From: JAKFDI01 sp044508835
Lineage (GTDB): Bacteria > Pseudomonadota > Gammaproteobacteria > Burkholderiales > Burkholderiaceae_C
DNA length: 64,000 nucleotides
Direction of reading: 5' to 3'
Assembly: GCA_044508835.1 (NCBI GenBank)
Contig: JBIQHD010000002.1
Coordinates: 186,001-250,000, forward strand
Positions 29,046-37,638 of this stretch are shown here, piece by piece (position 1 is the stretch's first letter; every line of letters starts with the position of its first letter). The translations under genes and the position numbers were made by a program. The notes beneath the pieces are model-generated. The model saw only the letters and a list, made by a program, of their open reading frames with translations. It was not told the origin of the DNA and made no database searches.

Positions 29046-29477
29046 ATGGCCTTCGGCCGCCTGCAGCGCAGTCCGCGCCCGCCGCCGATGAGCGACATCA
29101 ACATGACGCCGCTCATCGACGTGATGCTGGTGCTGCTGGTGATCTTCATGATCGCCGCGCCGCTGATGAGCTCGAGCCTGAAGCTCGACCTGCCGGCGAG
29201 CGACGCCGCGCAGCCGAGCGAGGCGCCGCGGTTCGTCGCCCTCGCGCTCGACGCCTCGGGCCAGCTCTACGTGGACGACGAGCGCGTCACGCCCGAGCTG
29301 CTGGCCGCGCGCCTGGCCGAGGCGGCCCGGCGCGACCCGCAGACCGAGGTGCAGCTGCGCGCCGACCGGCGCGTGCCCTACGGCCGCGTGGCCGAGCTCA
29401 TCGGCCTGGTCCAGAAGGCCGGGCTCGGGCGCATCGGCTTCGTCGCCGAGCCCGCCGCGGGCGCCGCGCCGCGCTGA
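29046..29477 (+). CDS. exbD: ExbD/TolR-family proton channel subunit
   Basis: 143 residues. One N-terminal membrane helix carrying the essential aspartate (MTPLIDVMLVLLVIFMIAAP), then a periplasmic domain ending with GRVAELIGLVQKAGLGRIGF. Partner of the preceding exbB; spacing and order indicate a single operon. Confidence 0.92.
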   Translation: MAFGRLQRSPRPPPMSDINMTPLIDVMLVLLVIFMIAAPLMSSSLKLDLPASDAAQPSEAPRFVALALDASGQLYVDDERVTPELLAARLAEAARRDPQTEVQLRADRRVPYGRVAELIGLVQKAGLGRIGFVAEPAAGAAPR

Positions 29478-29520
29478 GCGGCCACCCCCTGCGCGCCCTG
29501 CCGGCCAGGGGGTGCCTTCC

Positions 29521-29526
29521 TATAAT
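29521..29526 (+). promoter_or_regulatory. -10 element of the leuS promoter
   Basis: A perfect TATAAT in GC-rich sequence 44 bases before leuS. The best -35 at 17 bases is CTGCCG, which is weak. Confidence 0.55.
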
Positions 29527-29569
29527 CGGCGTCCTTTCCGAGCACGTTCGCGAGGCCGTTCGGCGCACC

Positions 29570-32200
29570 ATGACCCCTGACTTCAAGCCCAACGACATCG
29601 AGCGCGCCGCGCAGGCCGCCTGGAACGCGCGCGACGCCTACCGCGTGACGGAGGATGCGGGCAAGCCGAAGTTCTATGCCTGCTCGATGCTGCCCTATCC
29701 CAGCGGCAAGCTGCACATGGGCCACGTGCGCAACTACACCATCAACGACATGCTCGCGCGCCAGCTGCGCATGAAGGGCATGAACGTGCTGATGCCCATG
29801 GGCTGGGACGCCTTCGGCCTGCCGGCCGAGAACGCGGCGATGAAGAACAAGGTGCCGCCGGCGAAGTGGACCTACGACAACATCGCCTACATGAAGGGCC
29901 AGATGCAGGCGATGGGCCTGGCCATCGACTGGAGCCGCGAGGTCGCGACCTGCTCGCCCGACTACTACAAGTGGAACCAGTGGCTGTTCCTGAAGATGCT
30001 GGAGGCCGGCATCGCCGAGCGCCGCACGCAGGTCGTCAACTGGGACCCGGTGGACCAGACCGTGCTCGCCAACGAGCAGGTGATCGACGGCCGCGGCTGG
30101 CGCTCGGGCGCGCCGGTCGAGAAGCGCGAGATCCCGGGCTACTACCTCAACATCACGAAGTACGCCGACGAGCTGCTCGACCACGTCACGCACAAGCTCC
30201 CCGGCTGGCCCGAGCGCGTGAAGCTGATGCAGGAGAACTGGATCGGCCGCAGCGAGGGCGTGCGCTTCGCCTTCCCGCACGGCATCCGCGCGAGCGACGG
30301 CACGCTCGTGGGCGACGGCCGGCTGTACGTGTTCACCACCCGCGCCGACACCATCATGGGCGTGACCTTCTGCGCCGTCGCGCCCGAGCATCCGCTCGCC
30401 GCGCATGCCGCGGCGACGAACCCCGAGGTGGCCGCCTTCATCGCCGAATGCAAGGCCGGCGGCACGACGGAGGCCGAGGTGGCCACGCAGGAGAAGAAGG
30501 GCGTGCCCACGGGCCTCGTCGTCACGCACCCGCTCACCGACGAGCCGGTGCCGGTGTGGGTGGGCAACTACGTGCTGATGAGCTACGGCGACGGCGCGGT
30601 GATGGGCGTGCCCGGCCACGACGAGCGCGACTTCGCCTTCGCCAAGAAGTACGGCATCGACATCCTGCAGGTCATCGCGGTGGACGGCGAGCACTTCAGC
30701 TACGACCACTGGCAGGACTGGTACGGCGACAAGTCGCGCGCCGTCACCATCAACTCCGACAACTTCAGCGGCCTGGAGCATGCGCTCGCGGTCGACGCCG
30801 TGGCCAAGGCGCTGGAGCACAAGGGCCTGGGCGGCAAGAAGACCACCTGGCGGCTGCGCGACTGGGGCATCAGCCGCCAGCGCTACTGGGGCACGCCCAT
30901 CCCCATCATCCACTGCGACGAGCACGGCGCGGTGCCGGTGCCCGAGCGGGACCTGCCGGTGGTGCTGCCCGAGGACCTCATCCCCGACGGCTCGGGCAAC
31001 CCGCTGAACAGGCACGCGGCCTTCCTGAACGTGCCCTGCCCCACCTGCGGCAAGCCGGCGCGGCGCGAGACCGACACGATGGACACCTTCGTGGACTCGT
31101 CGTGGTACTTCATGCGCTACTGCGACGCGCGGCTCGACGACGCCATGGTCGGCGCCGGCACGCAGTACTGGATGCCGATGGACCAGTACATCGGCGGCAT
31201 CGAGCACGCCATCCTGCACCTGCTGTACGCGCGCTTCTGGACCAAGGTGATGCGCGACCTGAAGCTCGTGACGATCGACGAGCCCTTCACCAAGCTGCTG
31301 ACGCAGGGCATGGTGCTCAACGAGGCCTTCGTGCGCGTGCACGAGAAGGGCGGCAAGGAGTACTTCTGGGCGCACGACCTCGACGTCGTGCGCGACGAGC
31401 ATGCCGCGGTGGTGTCGGCCACCGCCCGGCGCGACGGCGAGCCGGTGGCCTACGAAGGCTGGACCACCATGTCCAAGTCGAAGAACAACGGCGTGGACCC
31501 GCAGGCGCTGATCGAGCGCTACGGCGCCGACACCGCGCGCCTGTTCGTCATGTTCGCCTCGCCGCCGGAGCAGACGCTGGAGTGGAACGACGCCGGCGTG
31601 GAAGGCGCGGGCCGCTTCCTGCGCCGCGTGTGGAACTTCGGCGCGAAGCATGCCGAAATCGTGAAGGCCGCCGGCGAGCCCGCGGGTGCGCTGAGTGCGG
31701 CCGCCAAGGCGCTGCGCTATGACGTGCACACCGTGCTGCGCCAGGTGAGCTACGACTACGAGCGCATGCAATACAACACCGTCGTCTCCGGCGGCATGAA
31801 GCTGCTGAATGCGCTCGAGGCCTTCAAGGGTGCCGCCGACGAAGGCGGCGGGGCTGCGCTGCGCGAAGGCTACGGCGTGCTGCTGCGCGCGCTCTACCCG
31901 GCCTGCCCGCACACCACCTGGGTGCTGTGGCAGGAGCTCGGCTACGCCGCGCAGCACGGCGACCTGCTCGACGCGCCCTGGCCGCAGGTCGACGAAGCCG
32001 CGCTGGTGCAGGACGAGGTCGAGCTGATGCTGCAGGTCAACGGCAAGCTGCGCGGCGCGATCAAGGTGCCCGCCGGCGCGGACAAGGCGGCCATCGAGGC
32101 GGCGGCGCTCGCCAGCCCCGACTTCGCCAAGTTCGCCGAGGACAAGCCGGCGAAGAAGGTCATCGTCGTGCCGGGCCGGCTGGTCAACGTGGTCGTCTGA
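29570..32200 (+). CDS. leuS: leucyl-tRNA synthetase
   Basis: 876 residues, bacterial length. HIGH-type signature PYPSGKLHMGHVRNYT near residue 43; CP1 editing domain with FTTRADTIMGVTF and GVPGHDERD; KMSKS loop TMSKSKNNGVDP near 640; C-terminal anticodon-binding and LeuRS-specific domains ending with KVIVVPGRLVNVVV. Charges tRNA-Leu with leucine. Its stop overlaps the lptE start by one base (TGATG). Confidence 0.98.
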   Translation: MTPDFKPNDIERAAQAAWNARDAYRVTEDAGKPKFYACSMLPYPSGKLHMGHVRNYTINDMLARQLRMKGMNVLMPMGWDAFGLPAENAAMKNKVPPAKWTYDNIAYMKGQMQAMGLAIDWSREVATCSPDYYKWNQWLFLKMLEAGIAERRTQVVNWDPVDQTVLANEQVIDGRGWRSGAPVEKREIPGYYLNITKYADELLDHVTHKLPGWPERVKLMQENWIGRSEGVRFAFPHGIRASDGTLVGDGRLYVFTTRADTIMGVTFCAVAPEHPLAAHAAATNPEVAAFIAECKAGGTTEAEVATQEKKGVPTGLVVTHPLTDEPVPVWVGNYVLMSYGDGAVMGVPGHDERDFAFAKKYGIDILQVIAVDGEHFSYDHWQDWYGDKSRAVTINSDNFSGLEHALAVDAVAKALEHKGLGGKKTTWRLRDWGISRQRYWGTPIPIIHCDEHGAVPVPERDLPVVLPEDLIPDGSGNPLNRHAAFLNVPCPTCGKPARRETDTMDTFVDSSWYFMRYCDARLDDAMVGAGTQYWMPMDQYIGGIEHAILHLLYARFWTKVMRDLKLVTIDEPFTKLLTQGMVLNEAFVRVHEKGGKEYFWAHDLDVVRDEHAAVVSATARRDGEPVAYEGWTTMSKSKNNGVDPQALIERYGADTARLFVMFASPPEQTLEWNDAGVEGAGRFLRRVWNFGAKHAEIVKAAGEPAGALSAAAKALRYDVHTVLRQVSYDYERMQYNTVVSGGMKLLNALEAFKGAADEGGGAALREGYGVLLRALYPACPHTTWVLWQELGYAAQHGDLLDAPWPQVDEAALVQDEVELMLQVNGKLRGAIKVPAGADKAAIEAAALASPDFAKFAEDKPAKKVIVVPGRLVNVVV

Positions 32201-32691
32201 TGCAACGCCGGCTCTGGCTCGGGGCGGCAGCGGCGGCGCTGCTCGCCGGCTGCGGCTTCGAGCTGCGGCGGGCGCCCGAATTCCGCTTCCGCAGCATCGC
32301 GCTGGCCGGCTTCGCGCCGCGCTCGCCGCTGGCAGCCGAGATCCGGCGGCGCATCGAGGCCAGCCCCACCACCCAGCTCATGGAAGCCACCTCGCAGGCG
32401 CAGGTGGTGCTGCAGGCGCTGGCCGACGAGCGCCAGCGCGTCGTCGTCGCCACCACCGCGGCGGCGCAGGTGCGGGAAATCCAGCTGCGCGTGCGCCTGG
32501 TGTTCAGCCTGCGCACCTCGGGCGGCACGCCGCTGATGGCGCCGTCCGAGCTGCTGCTCACGCGCGACATCGGCTACAGCGAATCGGTGGCGCTCGCCAA
32601 GGAGCAGGAGGAGGCGCTGCTGTTCCGCGCGATGGAGAGCGACATCGCCGACCAGGTGATGCGCCGCCTCGCCGCGCTGCCGGCGGTCTGA
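32200..32691 (+). CDS. lptE: LPS-assembly lipoprotein LptE
   Basis: 163 residues. Lipoprotein signal with lipobox LAGC at about residue 18, followed by GFELRRAPEFRFRSIAL, the usual start of mature LptE. LptE plugs the LptD barrel and helps insert LPS in the outer leaflet. LptD itself is encoded at 45667-48018. The gene sits between leuS and holA, a conserved order in proteobacteria. Confidence 0.94.
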   Translation: MQRRLWLGAAAAALLAGCGFELRRAPEFRFRSIALAGFAPRSPLAAEIRRRIEASPTTQLMEATSQAQVVLQALADERQRVVVATTAAAQVREIQLRVRLVFSLRTSGGTPLMAPSELLLTRDIGYSESVALAKEQEEALLFRAMESDIADQVMRRLAALPAV

Positions 32692-32705
32692 GAGGGCCCG
32701 GCCCC

Positions 32706-33788
32706 ATGCAGGTCCGCCCGGATCAACTCGCCGCCCACCTGGCCAAGGGCCTGCGCCCTGTCTACACGCTGCACGGCGACGAGCCGCTGCTGATGCAGGA
32801 GGCGGCCGACGCCATCCGCGCCGCCGCGCGGGCCGCAGGCCACACGGAGCGGCAGGTGCACACCGTCGCCGGCGCGCACTTCAACTGGAGCGCGCTGCTC
32901 GGCGCCTCGCAGGCCATGAGCCTATTCGCCGACCGCCAGCTCATCGAGATCCGCATCCCCTCGGGCAAGCCGGGCAAGGACGGCTCGGACGCGCTGCAGC
33001 GCTACTGCCAGAGCCTCTCCGACGACGTGGTGACGCTGGTCACGCTGGCGCGGCTCGACCGGCAGCAGCAGTCCAGCGCCTGGTTCGGCGCGCTCGACGG
33101 CGCGGGCGTGACGGTGCGCGTCGACCCGATCGAGCGCCGCGCGCTGCCGCAGTGGATCGCCCAGCGCCTGGCCGCGCAGGGCCAGCGCGTGCAGGCCGGC
33201 GAGAGGGGCGAACGCACGCTCGCCTTCTTCGCCGACCGGGTGGAGGGCAACCTGCTGGCCGCCCACCAGGAGATCCAGAAGCTCGGCCTGCTCCATCCGG
33301 CCGGCGAATTGAGCTTCGAGCAGGTCGAGGCCGCGGTGCTCAACGTCGCGCGCTACGACGTGTTCAAGCTCGGCGAGGCCGTGCTCGCCGGCCAGGTGGC
33401 GCGCGCGCTGCGCATGCTCGACGGCCTGCGCGCCGAAGGCGAGGCGGCGGTGCTGGTGCACTGGACGCTGGCCGAGGACATCCGCGCGCTCAAGCGCGTG
33501 AAGGATGCCGTGGCCACCGGCAAGCCGCCGCCGATGGCGCTGCGCGAGGCCCGCGTGTGGGGCGCGAAGGAGCGCCTGTTCGAGTGCGCGCTGCCGCTGT
33601 TCACCGACAACGCCATGGCGCAGCTGCTCGATGCGGCGCACGTGTGCGACGGCCTGGTGAAAGGCCTGCGCCACCCCGGCTGGCCGGCCGAGCCGTGGGA
33701 AGGCCTGCGGCGGCTGGTGCTGATGCTGCTGCAGAGCACGGCGGCCGCGGTGCCGAAGAAGACGGTGCGTCTCGCGCTGGGCGCCTGA
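32706..33788 (+). CDS. holA: DNA polymerase III delta subunit
   Basis: 360 residues. Clamp-loader subunit that opens the beta clamp. N-terminal AAA-like domain with VYTLHGDEPLLMQEAADAIR, then LIEIRIPSGKPG, and the C-terminal collar domain with DVFKLGEAVLAGQ and LVHWTLAEDIRAL. Ends back-to-back with the convergent ghrA-like gene: the two stop codons share the palindrome TGATCA. Confidence 0.95.
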   Translation: MQVRPDQLAAHLAKGLRPVYTLHGDEPLLMQEAADAIRAAARAAGHTERQVHTVAGAHFNWSALLGASQAMSLFADRQLIEIRIPSGKPGKDGSDALQRYCQSLSDDVVTLVTLARLDRQQQSSAWFGALDGAGVTVRVDPIERRALPQWIAQRLAAQGQRVQAGERGERTLAFFADRVEGNLLAAHQEIQKLGLLHPAGELSFEQVEAAVLNVARYDVFKLGEAVLAGQVARALRMLDGLRAEGEAAVLVHWTLAEDIRALKRVKDAVATGKPPPMALREARVWGAKERLFECALPLFTDNAMAQLLDAAHVCDGLVKGLRHPGWPAEPWEGLRRLVLMLLQSTAAAVPKKTVRLALGA

Positions 33789-34715
33789 TCAATAGCCTCG
33801 GGCCCGCGCCACGAGATGCGCGAGCGGCCGCCCCGCGCGCAGCGCCCGCACGTTCTCCGCCGCCACCTGCGTGGCCGTGCGCAGGTCGGTCTGCGCCGCC
33901 GCATGCGGTAGCACCGTGACCCGGGGATGCGCCCACAGCGGGTGGTCGGCGGGCAGGGGTTCGGTGGCGAAGACGTCCAGCACCGCGCGCTGCAGCTGCC
34001 CCTGGTCCAGCGCCTCGATCAGGTCGGCCTCGACCACGTGCGCGCCGCGCGCCAGGTTCACGAGGCCCGCGCCGCGGCGCATGCGGGCGAAGCGCGCGCG
34101 GTCGAAGAAGCCCTGCGTCGCGGGCGTGAGCGGCAGCAGGTCGATCACCACGTCGGCCGCGGCCAGCAAGGCATCGAGCGCCGCGTCGCCGGCCTGCACG
34201 GCGATGCCTTCGGCGGCGGTGGGCCGCGTGGCCCAGCCGCTCACGCGGTAGCCGAGCGCGGCGAGGCGCCGGGCGCACGCCCGCCCCATCGCGCCCATGC
34301 CGAGCACGGCCACGTGCACCTCGTCGGCGCGCCGCTGCGGCAGCACCCGCCACTGCCGCGCCTGCTGCTGCCGCGCGTAGTCGAAATAGCCGCGGTGCAG
34401 GCCGAGCACGGCCCACAGCGCCGTCTGCGCCATGGCCTCGCTCATCGCCGGGTCGACCATGCGGGCGAGCGGCACGCCGGCCGGCACGGTCGGGTCGGCG
34501 AGCAGCTTGTCCACGCCGGCCCACATCGACTGGATCAGCCGCAGCCCCGGCAGGCCGGCCAGCGCGCCGGGCGGCGGGTTGGCGACGAGGGCGATGTCGA
34601 TGTCGGCGGCGCCGGGCGTGGTGACGAACGTCTCCTCGGGCAGCGCCTCTTCGAGCAGGCGCCGCCACCCGGCCAGCTTGTCCGCGGCGAAATCGGTGGC
34701 GAGCAGGATCGTCAT
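33789..34715 (-). CDS. 2-hydroxyacid dehydrogenase (glyoxylate/hydroxypyruvate reductase A type)
   Basis: 308 residues. Substrate-domain start, then the NAD(P)-binding region VAVLGMGAMGRACARRLAALG, PLTPATQGF, LVNLARGAHVVEADL (catalytic Arg), VFATEPLPADHPLW (Glu) and LPHAAAQTD (His). The short length and lack of extra domains fit the GhrA branch, which reduces glyoxylate and hydroxypyruvate. Start at 34715 overlaps the pncC stop, so it is the last gene of a thiL-pgpA-pncC-ghr row. Confidence 0.87.
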   Translation of the reverse strand: MTILLATDFAADKLAGWRRLLEEALPEETFVTTPGAADIDIALVANPPPGALAGLPGLRLIQSMWAGVDKLLADPTVPAGVPLARMVDPAMSEAMAQTALWAVLGLHRGYFDYARQQQARQWRVLPQRRADEVHVAVLGMGAMGRACARRLAALGYRVSGWATRPTAAEGIAVQAGDAALDALLAAADVVIDLLPLTPATQGFFDRARFARMRRGAGLVNLARGAHVVEADLIEALDQGQLQRAVLDVFATEPLPADHPLWAHPRVTVLPHAAAQTDLRTATQVAAENVRALRAGRPLAHLVARARGY

Positions 34716-35209
34716 GCGCCGGCGGCCGTGATCAGCGCGTCCAGTGCCTGCGTCACCGTCGCCTGCCTGACCGCCGCGCGGTCGCCGCCGAGCTGCAGCA
34801 GCCGCGCCTCGGCCTTTGCGCCGCGCCGGGCGATGGCGAGCCACACCGTGCCGACCGGCTTGCCCGGCCGCGCGCCGCCGGGCCCGGCGATGCCTGTCAC
34901 GGCCACGGCCAGGTCGGCCGGCGAATGCGCCAGCGCCCCCTCGGCCATGGCGCGCGCCACCTCGGCGCTCACCGCGCCGTGCGCCTCGACCAGTGCGGCG
35001 GGAACGCCCAGCAGCTCGGTCTTGGCCGCGTTCGAGTAGGTGACGAAGCCGCGCTCGAACCAGTCGCTCGAGCCGGCCAGCGAGGTGCAGGCGGCAGCGA
35101 TCAATCCGCCGGTGCAGGATTCGGCCGTGGCGAGCCGCGCGCCGCGCGCCGTCAGCGCCGCCGCGAGCGCCTGCACCTGGGCCGTCGTCGCGGCGTCGAG
35201 TTCGTTCAC
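34712..35209 (-). CDS. pncC: nicotinamide-nucleotide amidase (CinA C-terminal domain)
   Basis: 165 residues from a GTG at 35209; no ATG is suitably placed. The stand-alone CinA-C domain shows LATAESCTGGLIAAACTSL, GFVTYSNAAKTELLGV, and AVTGIAGPGGARPGKPVG. PncC recycles NMN to nicotinate mononucleotide. It overlaps pgpA by four bases at its start and ghr by four bases at its end, so translation is likely coupled throughout. Confidence 0.92.
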   Translation of the reverse strand: MNELDAATTAQVQALAAALTARGARLATAESCTGGLIAAACTSLAGSSDWFERGFVTYSNAAKTELLGVPAALVEAHGAVSAEVARAMAEGALAHSPADLAVAVTGIAGPGGARPGKPVGTVWLAIARRGAKAEARLLQLGGDRAAVRQATVTQALDALITAAGA

Positions 35210-35748
35210 ACCTGCCTCCACAAGGCGATCACCAGCAGCGTGCACAGCGCCGCCACCAGGTCGTCGAAGATGATGCCGAAGCCCTGGCGCCAGCCGATGG
35301 CCTGGCCGCGGCGCAGCTTGAACTGCCGATCGGCCCAGCCCACCGGGCCGCGCTTGACGGCATCGAACACGCGGAAGAGCGCGAAGGCGACGGCCTGCGC
35401 CCACAGGCCCGCCGGCGTCACCAGCCACAGCACCAGCCAGAAGGCGATGACCTCGTCCCAGACGATGGCGCCCGGGTCCGCGACGTTCAGGTGCCGCGCC
35501 GTCACCGTGCAGGCCCACCAGCCGGCGACGAAGGCGATGCCGATGAGCACCGCCCACTGCAGGTCGTCGAGCAGCGGGTTCAGCACGGCGAAGGCGAGCC
35601 AGGCCCAGAGCGTGCCGACGGTGCCCGGCGCCACCGGCGACAGCCCGCTGCCGAAGCCGAAGGCGACGAGGTGCGCGGGGTGCCGCAGCATGAAGCGCGC
35701 GTTCGGGCGCACCGGCGCGGCGTCGATCGTGGAGGCGTCGTGGGTCAT
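35206..35748 (-). CDS. pgpA: phosphatidylglycerophosphatase A
   Basis: 180 residues. Membrane enzyme removing the phosphate from phosphatidylglycerophosphate. Signatures: FGFGSGLSPVAPGTVGTLWA near residue 30, VWDEVIAFWLVLW in the middle and FRVFDAVKRGPVGWAD; four hydrophobic segments. The order thiL-pgpA-pncC is conserved in many proteobacteria. Confidence 0.95.
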   Translation of the reverse strand: MTHDASTIDAAPVRPNARFMLRHPAHLVAFGFGSGLSPVAPGTVGTLWAWLAFAVLNPLLDDLQWAVLIGIAFVAGWWACTVTARHLNVADPGAIVWDEVIAFWLVLWLVTPAGLWAQAVAFALFRVFDAVKRGPVGWADRQFKLRRGQAIGWRQGFGIIFDDLVAALCTLLVIALWRQV

Positions 35749-35761
35749 GTGGACCCCTCGT

Positions 35762-35819
35762 CCGATGGGTACATCGGCCGATCCCCCAGGGGGATGCGGG
35801 CCGGCTTGGGAGCGGCCCG
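35762..35819. repeat. GC-rich multi-hairpin intergenic repeat (thiL-pgpA)
   Basis: Three consecutive palindromes between thiL and pgpA: CCGATG facing CATCGG, ATCCCCC facing GGGGGAT, and CGGGCCG facing CGGCCCG. The CCCCC/GGGGG core followed by GCGGGCCGG resembles the element at 26366-26420. Here it lies inside what is probably one transcript, so it may shape message stability and not its end. Confidence 0.45.
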
Positions 35820-35854
35820 GCGCTCGGCCCGCCACGAGGTTGACACAGGATGTC

Positions 35855-36814
35855 TCATGCGGCGAAGTGGTCGAAGGACGGGAAGCGCTCGTCCAGCGCG
35901 GCGCCGGCGGCGTCGACCAGGCGCAGGCCGGGTGCGGCCTCGATGCGTCCGATGCGCGTGACCTGCACGCCGCACGCCGCGCCGGCTGCCTGCACCTGCG
36001 CGGCGCGCCCGGGCGGCGCGGTGAAGACGAGTTCGTAGTCGTCGCCGCCCGACAGCGTGCACACCCGCTGCAGCGCGAGCGGCTGCGCGGCCAGCACGGC
36101 GCTGCGCGGCACCGCGTCGGCCTCGACCGTGGCGCCCACGTTCGAGCGCCGCAGGATGTGCCCGAGGTCGCCGAGCAGGCCGTCGGACACGTCGATCGCG
36201 CTCGTCGCCACGCCGCGCAGCGCCACGCCCAGCGCCACGCGCGGCTGTGGCTGCTCCATCGCCGGGCGCACCTGCTCGAAGGCCTCGCCGGCCAGCGCGT
36301 GGGTGCCGCGCAGCACCTCGAGCGCGAGGCTGGCGTCGCCGGTGGTGCCGCTGACCCAGAGGTCGTCGCCGGCGCGGGCGCCCGAGCGCAGCAGCGCCTG
36401 CCCGGCGGGCACCTCGCCGAAGGCGGTGATGCAGATGACGAGCGGGCCTTGCGTGGTGTCGCCGCCGACGAGCTCGCAGTCATGCGCCTCGGCCAGCGCG
36501 AACAGCCCGCGCGCGAAGCCGGCGACGAAGGCCTCGTCGGCGCGCGGCAGCGCGAGCGCGAGGGTGAAGCCGAGCGGCTGCGCGCCGCAGGCGGCCAGGT
36601 CCGACAGGTTCACCGCCAGCGCCTTGTGGCCCAGGCGCTCGGGCGCCACCGTCGACACGAAGTGCCGGCCCTCGACCAGCATGTCGCTCGAGGTGGCGAG
36701 CTGCATGCCGGGTGCCGGCGCGAGCAACGCGCAGTCGTCGCCGATGCCAAGCGCCGCGCGGCGCACCGGGCGCGCGAAGTAGGTGCGGATGAGGTCGAAC
36801 TCGCCGAGGGCCAT
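35855..36814 (-). CDS. thiL: thiamine-monophosphate kinase
   Basis: 319 residues from the ATG at 36814; an ATG three codons earlier (36823) is in frame. Motifs: MALGEFDLIRTYF start, LGIGDDCALL, SSDMLVEGRHF, FTLALALP, LVGGDTTQGPLVI, and AIDVSDGLLGDLGHIL, all characteristic of ThiL. It phosphorylates thiamine monophosphate to the active diphosphate, the cofactor of transketolase encoded at the other end of the window. Confidence 0.95.
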   Translation of the reverse strand: MALGEFDLIRTYFARPVRRAALGIGDDCALLAPAPGMQLATSSDMLVEGRHFVSTVAPERLGHKALAVNLSDLAACGAQPLGFTLALALPRADEAFVAGFARGLFALAEAHDCELVGGDTTQGPLVICITAFGEVPAGQALLRSGARAGDDLWVSGTTGDASLALEVLRGTHALAGEAFEQVRPAMEQPQPRVALGVALRGVATSAIDVSDGLLGDLGHILRRSNVGATVEADAVPRSAVLAAQPLALQRVCTLSGGDDYELVFTAPPGRAAQVQAAGAACGVQVTRIGRIEAAPGLRLVDAAGAALDERFPSFDHFAA

Positions 36815-36862
36815 GCGACGCATCAGAGGCTGAGAGTTTTTTGAGCGTGGCCGAGCAGCGCC

Positions 36863-36947
36863 CCAGAAGGCGCCCGATCTAGGCGCAAAGCGCAGCCATA
36901 GCTCGGGCCATGGCGAGCATTTGCAACGACGAGCGGGCGTCTTCTGG
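36863..36947. repeat. solo hairpin module related to the 272-bp repeats
   Basis: 14-bp outer stem (36863-36876 with 36934-36947, one G-T pair) around a loop carrying AGGCGCAAAGCGCAG on the left and GGCGAGCATTTGCAACG on the right, the same two strings found in module A of the 272-bp repeats. An apical 8-bp stem (GCCATAGC facing GCCATGGC, one mismatch) closes on a 4-base loop. Outer and apical stems differ in sequence from the other copies yet still pair. It has no terminal inverted repeats of the 272-bp type. It lies between thiL and the response-regulator gene. Confidence 0.85.
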
Positions 36948-36984
36948 CGTGATGAGCGGACATGATCGAAAGCCTCTCAGGCTC

Positions 36985-37638
36985 TCAGAGCCCGTGGCTG
37001 CGCAGCAGGTTGGCCAGCTCCACGGCGGACTTCACCGCCATCTTGTCGAACACCCGGGCGCGGTGCACCTCGACCGTGCGCACGCTGATGTCCAGCGCGT
37101 CGGCGATGAGCTTGTTCGGCCGGCCGTCGACGACGAGGCGCATCACCTCGCGCTCGCGCTCGGTGAGGTCGTCCAGGCAGCGCCGCACCCCCTCGCGGGC
37201 GTGGCGCGCCTCCAGCGTCCCGGCGCTGCGCATCAGCGCCTGCTCGACGCGGTCGACCAGCGCGTTGTCGGCGAAGGGCTTCTCCACGAAGTCGAAGGCG
37301 CCGCGCTTGACGGCCGACACCGCGGTCGGCACGTCGCCGTGGCCGGTGAGGAAGATCACCGGCAGCACGTCGAGCAGGCCGCGCTCGATCAGCCGCTCGA
37401 ACAGCACCAGCCCGCTGGTCACCGGCATGCGCACGTCCAGCAGCACGCAGGCGGGCGAGGCGGGCCAGCCGGCGCCGCGCGCGTCGATCAGCGCCTCGAA
37501 GGCCTCGGCGCTGGCGAAGCCTTCGGACAGCAGCCGGCGCGAGCGCAGCAGCCAGGCGAGCGCGTCGCGCACCACGTCCTCGTCGTCGACGAGGTAGACG
37601 GTGGGCAGGCCGAGGCGGGGATGGAGGTCGAGGGTCAT
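36985..37638 (-). CDS. FixJ/DctR-type response regulator
   Basis: 217 residues. Receiver domain with VYLVDDEDVVRDAL, phospho-acceptor Asp in CVLLDVRMP, Thr in FLTGHGDVPTAV and Lys in FVEKPF. C-terminal LuxR/FixJ helix-turn-helix LTEREREVMRLVVDGRPNKL with ISVRTVEVHRARV. It overlaps the kinase gene by four bases (ATGA), so it is the cognate partner. The closest characterised layout I know is DctS/DctR of Rhodobacter, which controls C4-dicarboxylate uptake; the malic enzyme divergent to this pair fits, but the regulon is inference. Confidence 0.9.
   Translation of the reverse strand: MTLDLHPRLGLPTVYLVDDEDVVRDALAWLLRSRRLLSEGFASAEAFEALIDARGAGWPASPACVLLDVRMPVTSGLVLFERLIERGLLDVLPVIFLTGHGDVPTAVSAVKRGAFDFVEKPFADNALVDRVEQALMRSAGTLEARHAREGVRRCLDDLTEREREVMRLVVDGRPNKLIADALDISVRTVEVHRARVFDKMAVKSAVELANLLRSHGL

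Noticed and set aside
35840..35845. Perfect TTGACA on the plus strand
   Set aside because: No -10 at proper spacing and no plus-strand gene follows; it overlaps the end of thiL's message region.
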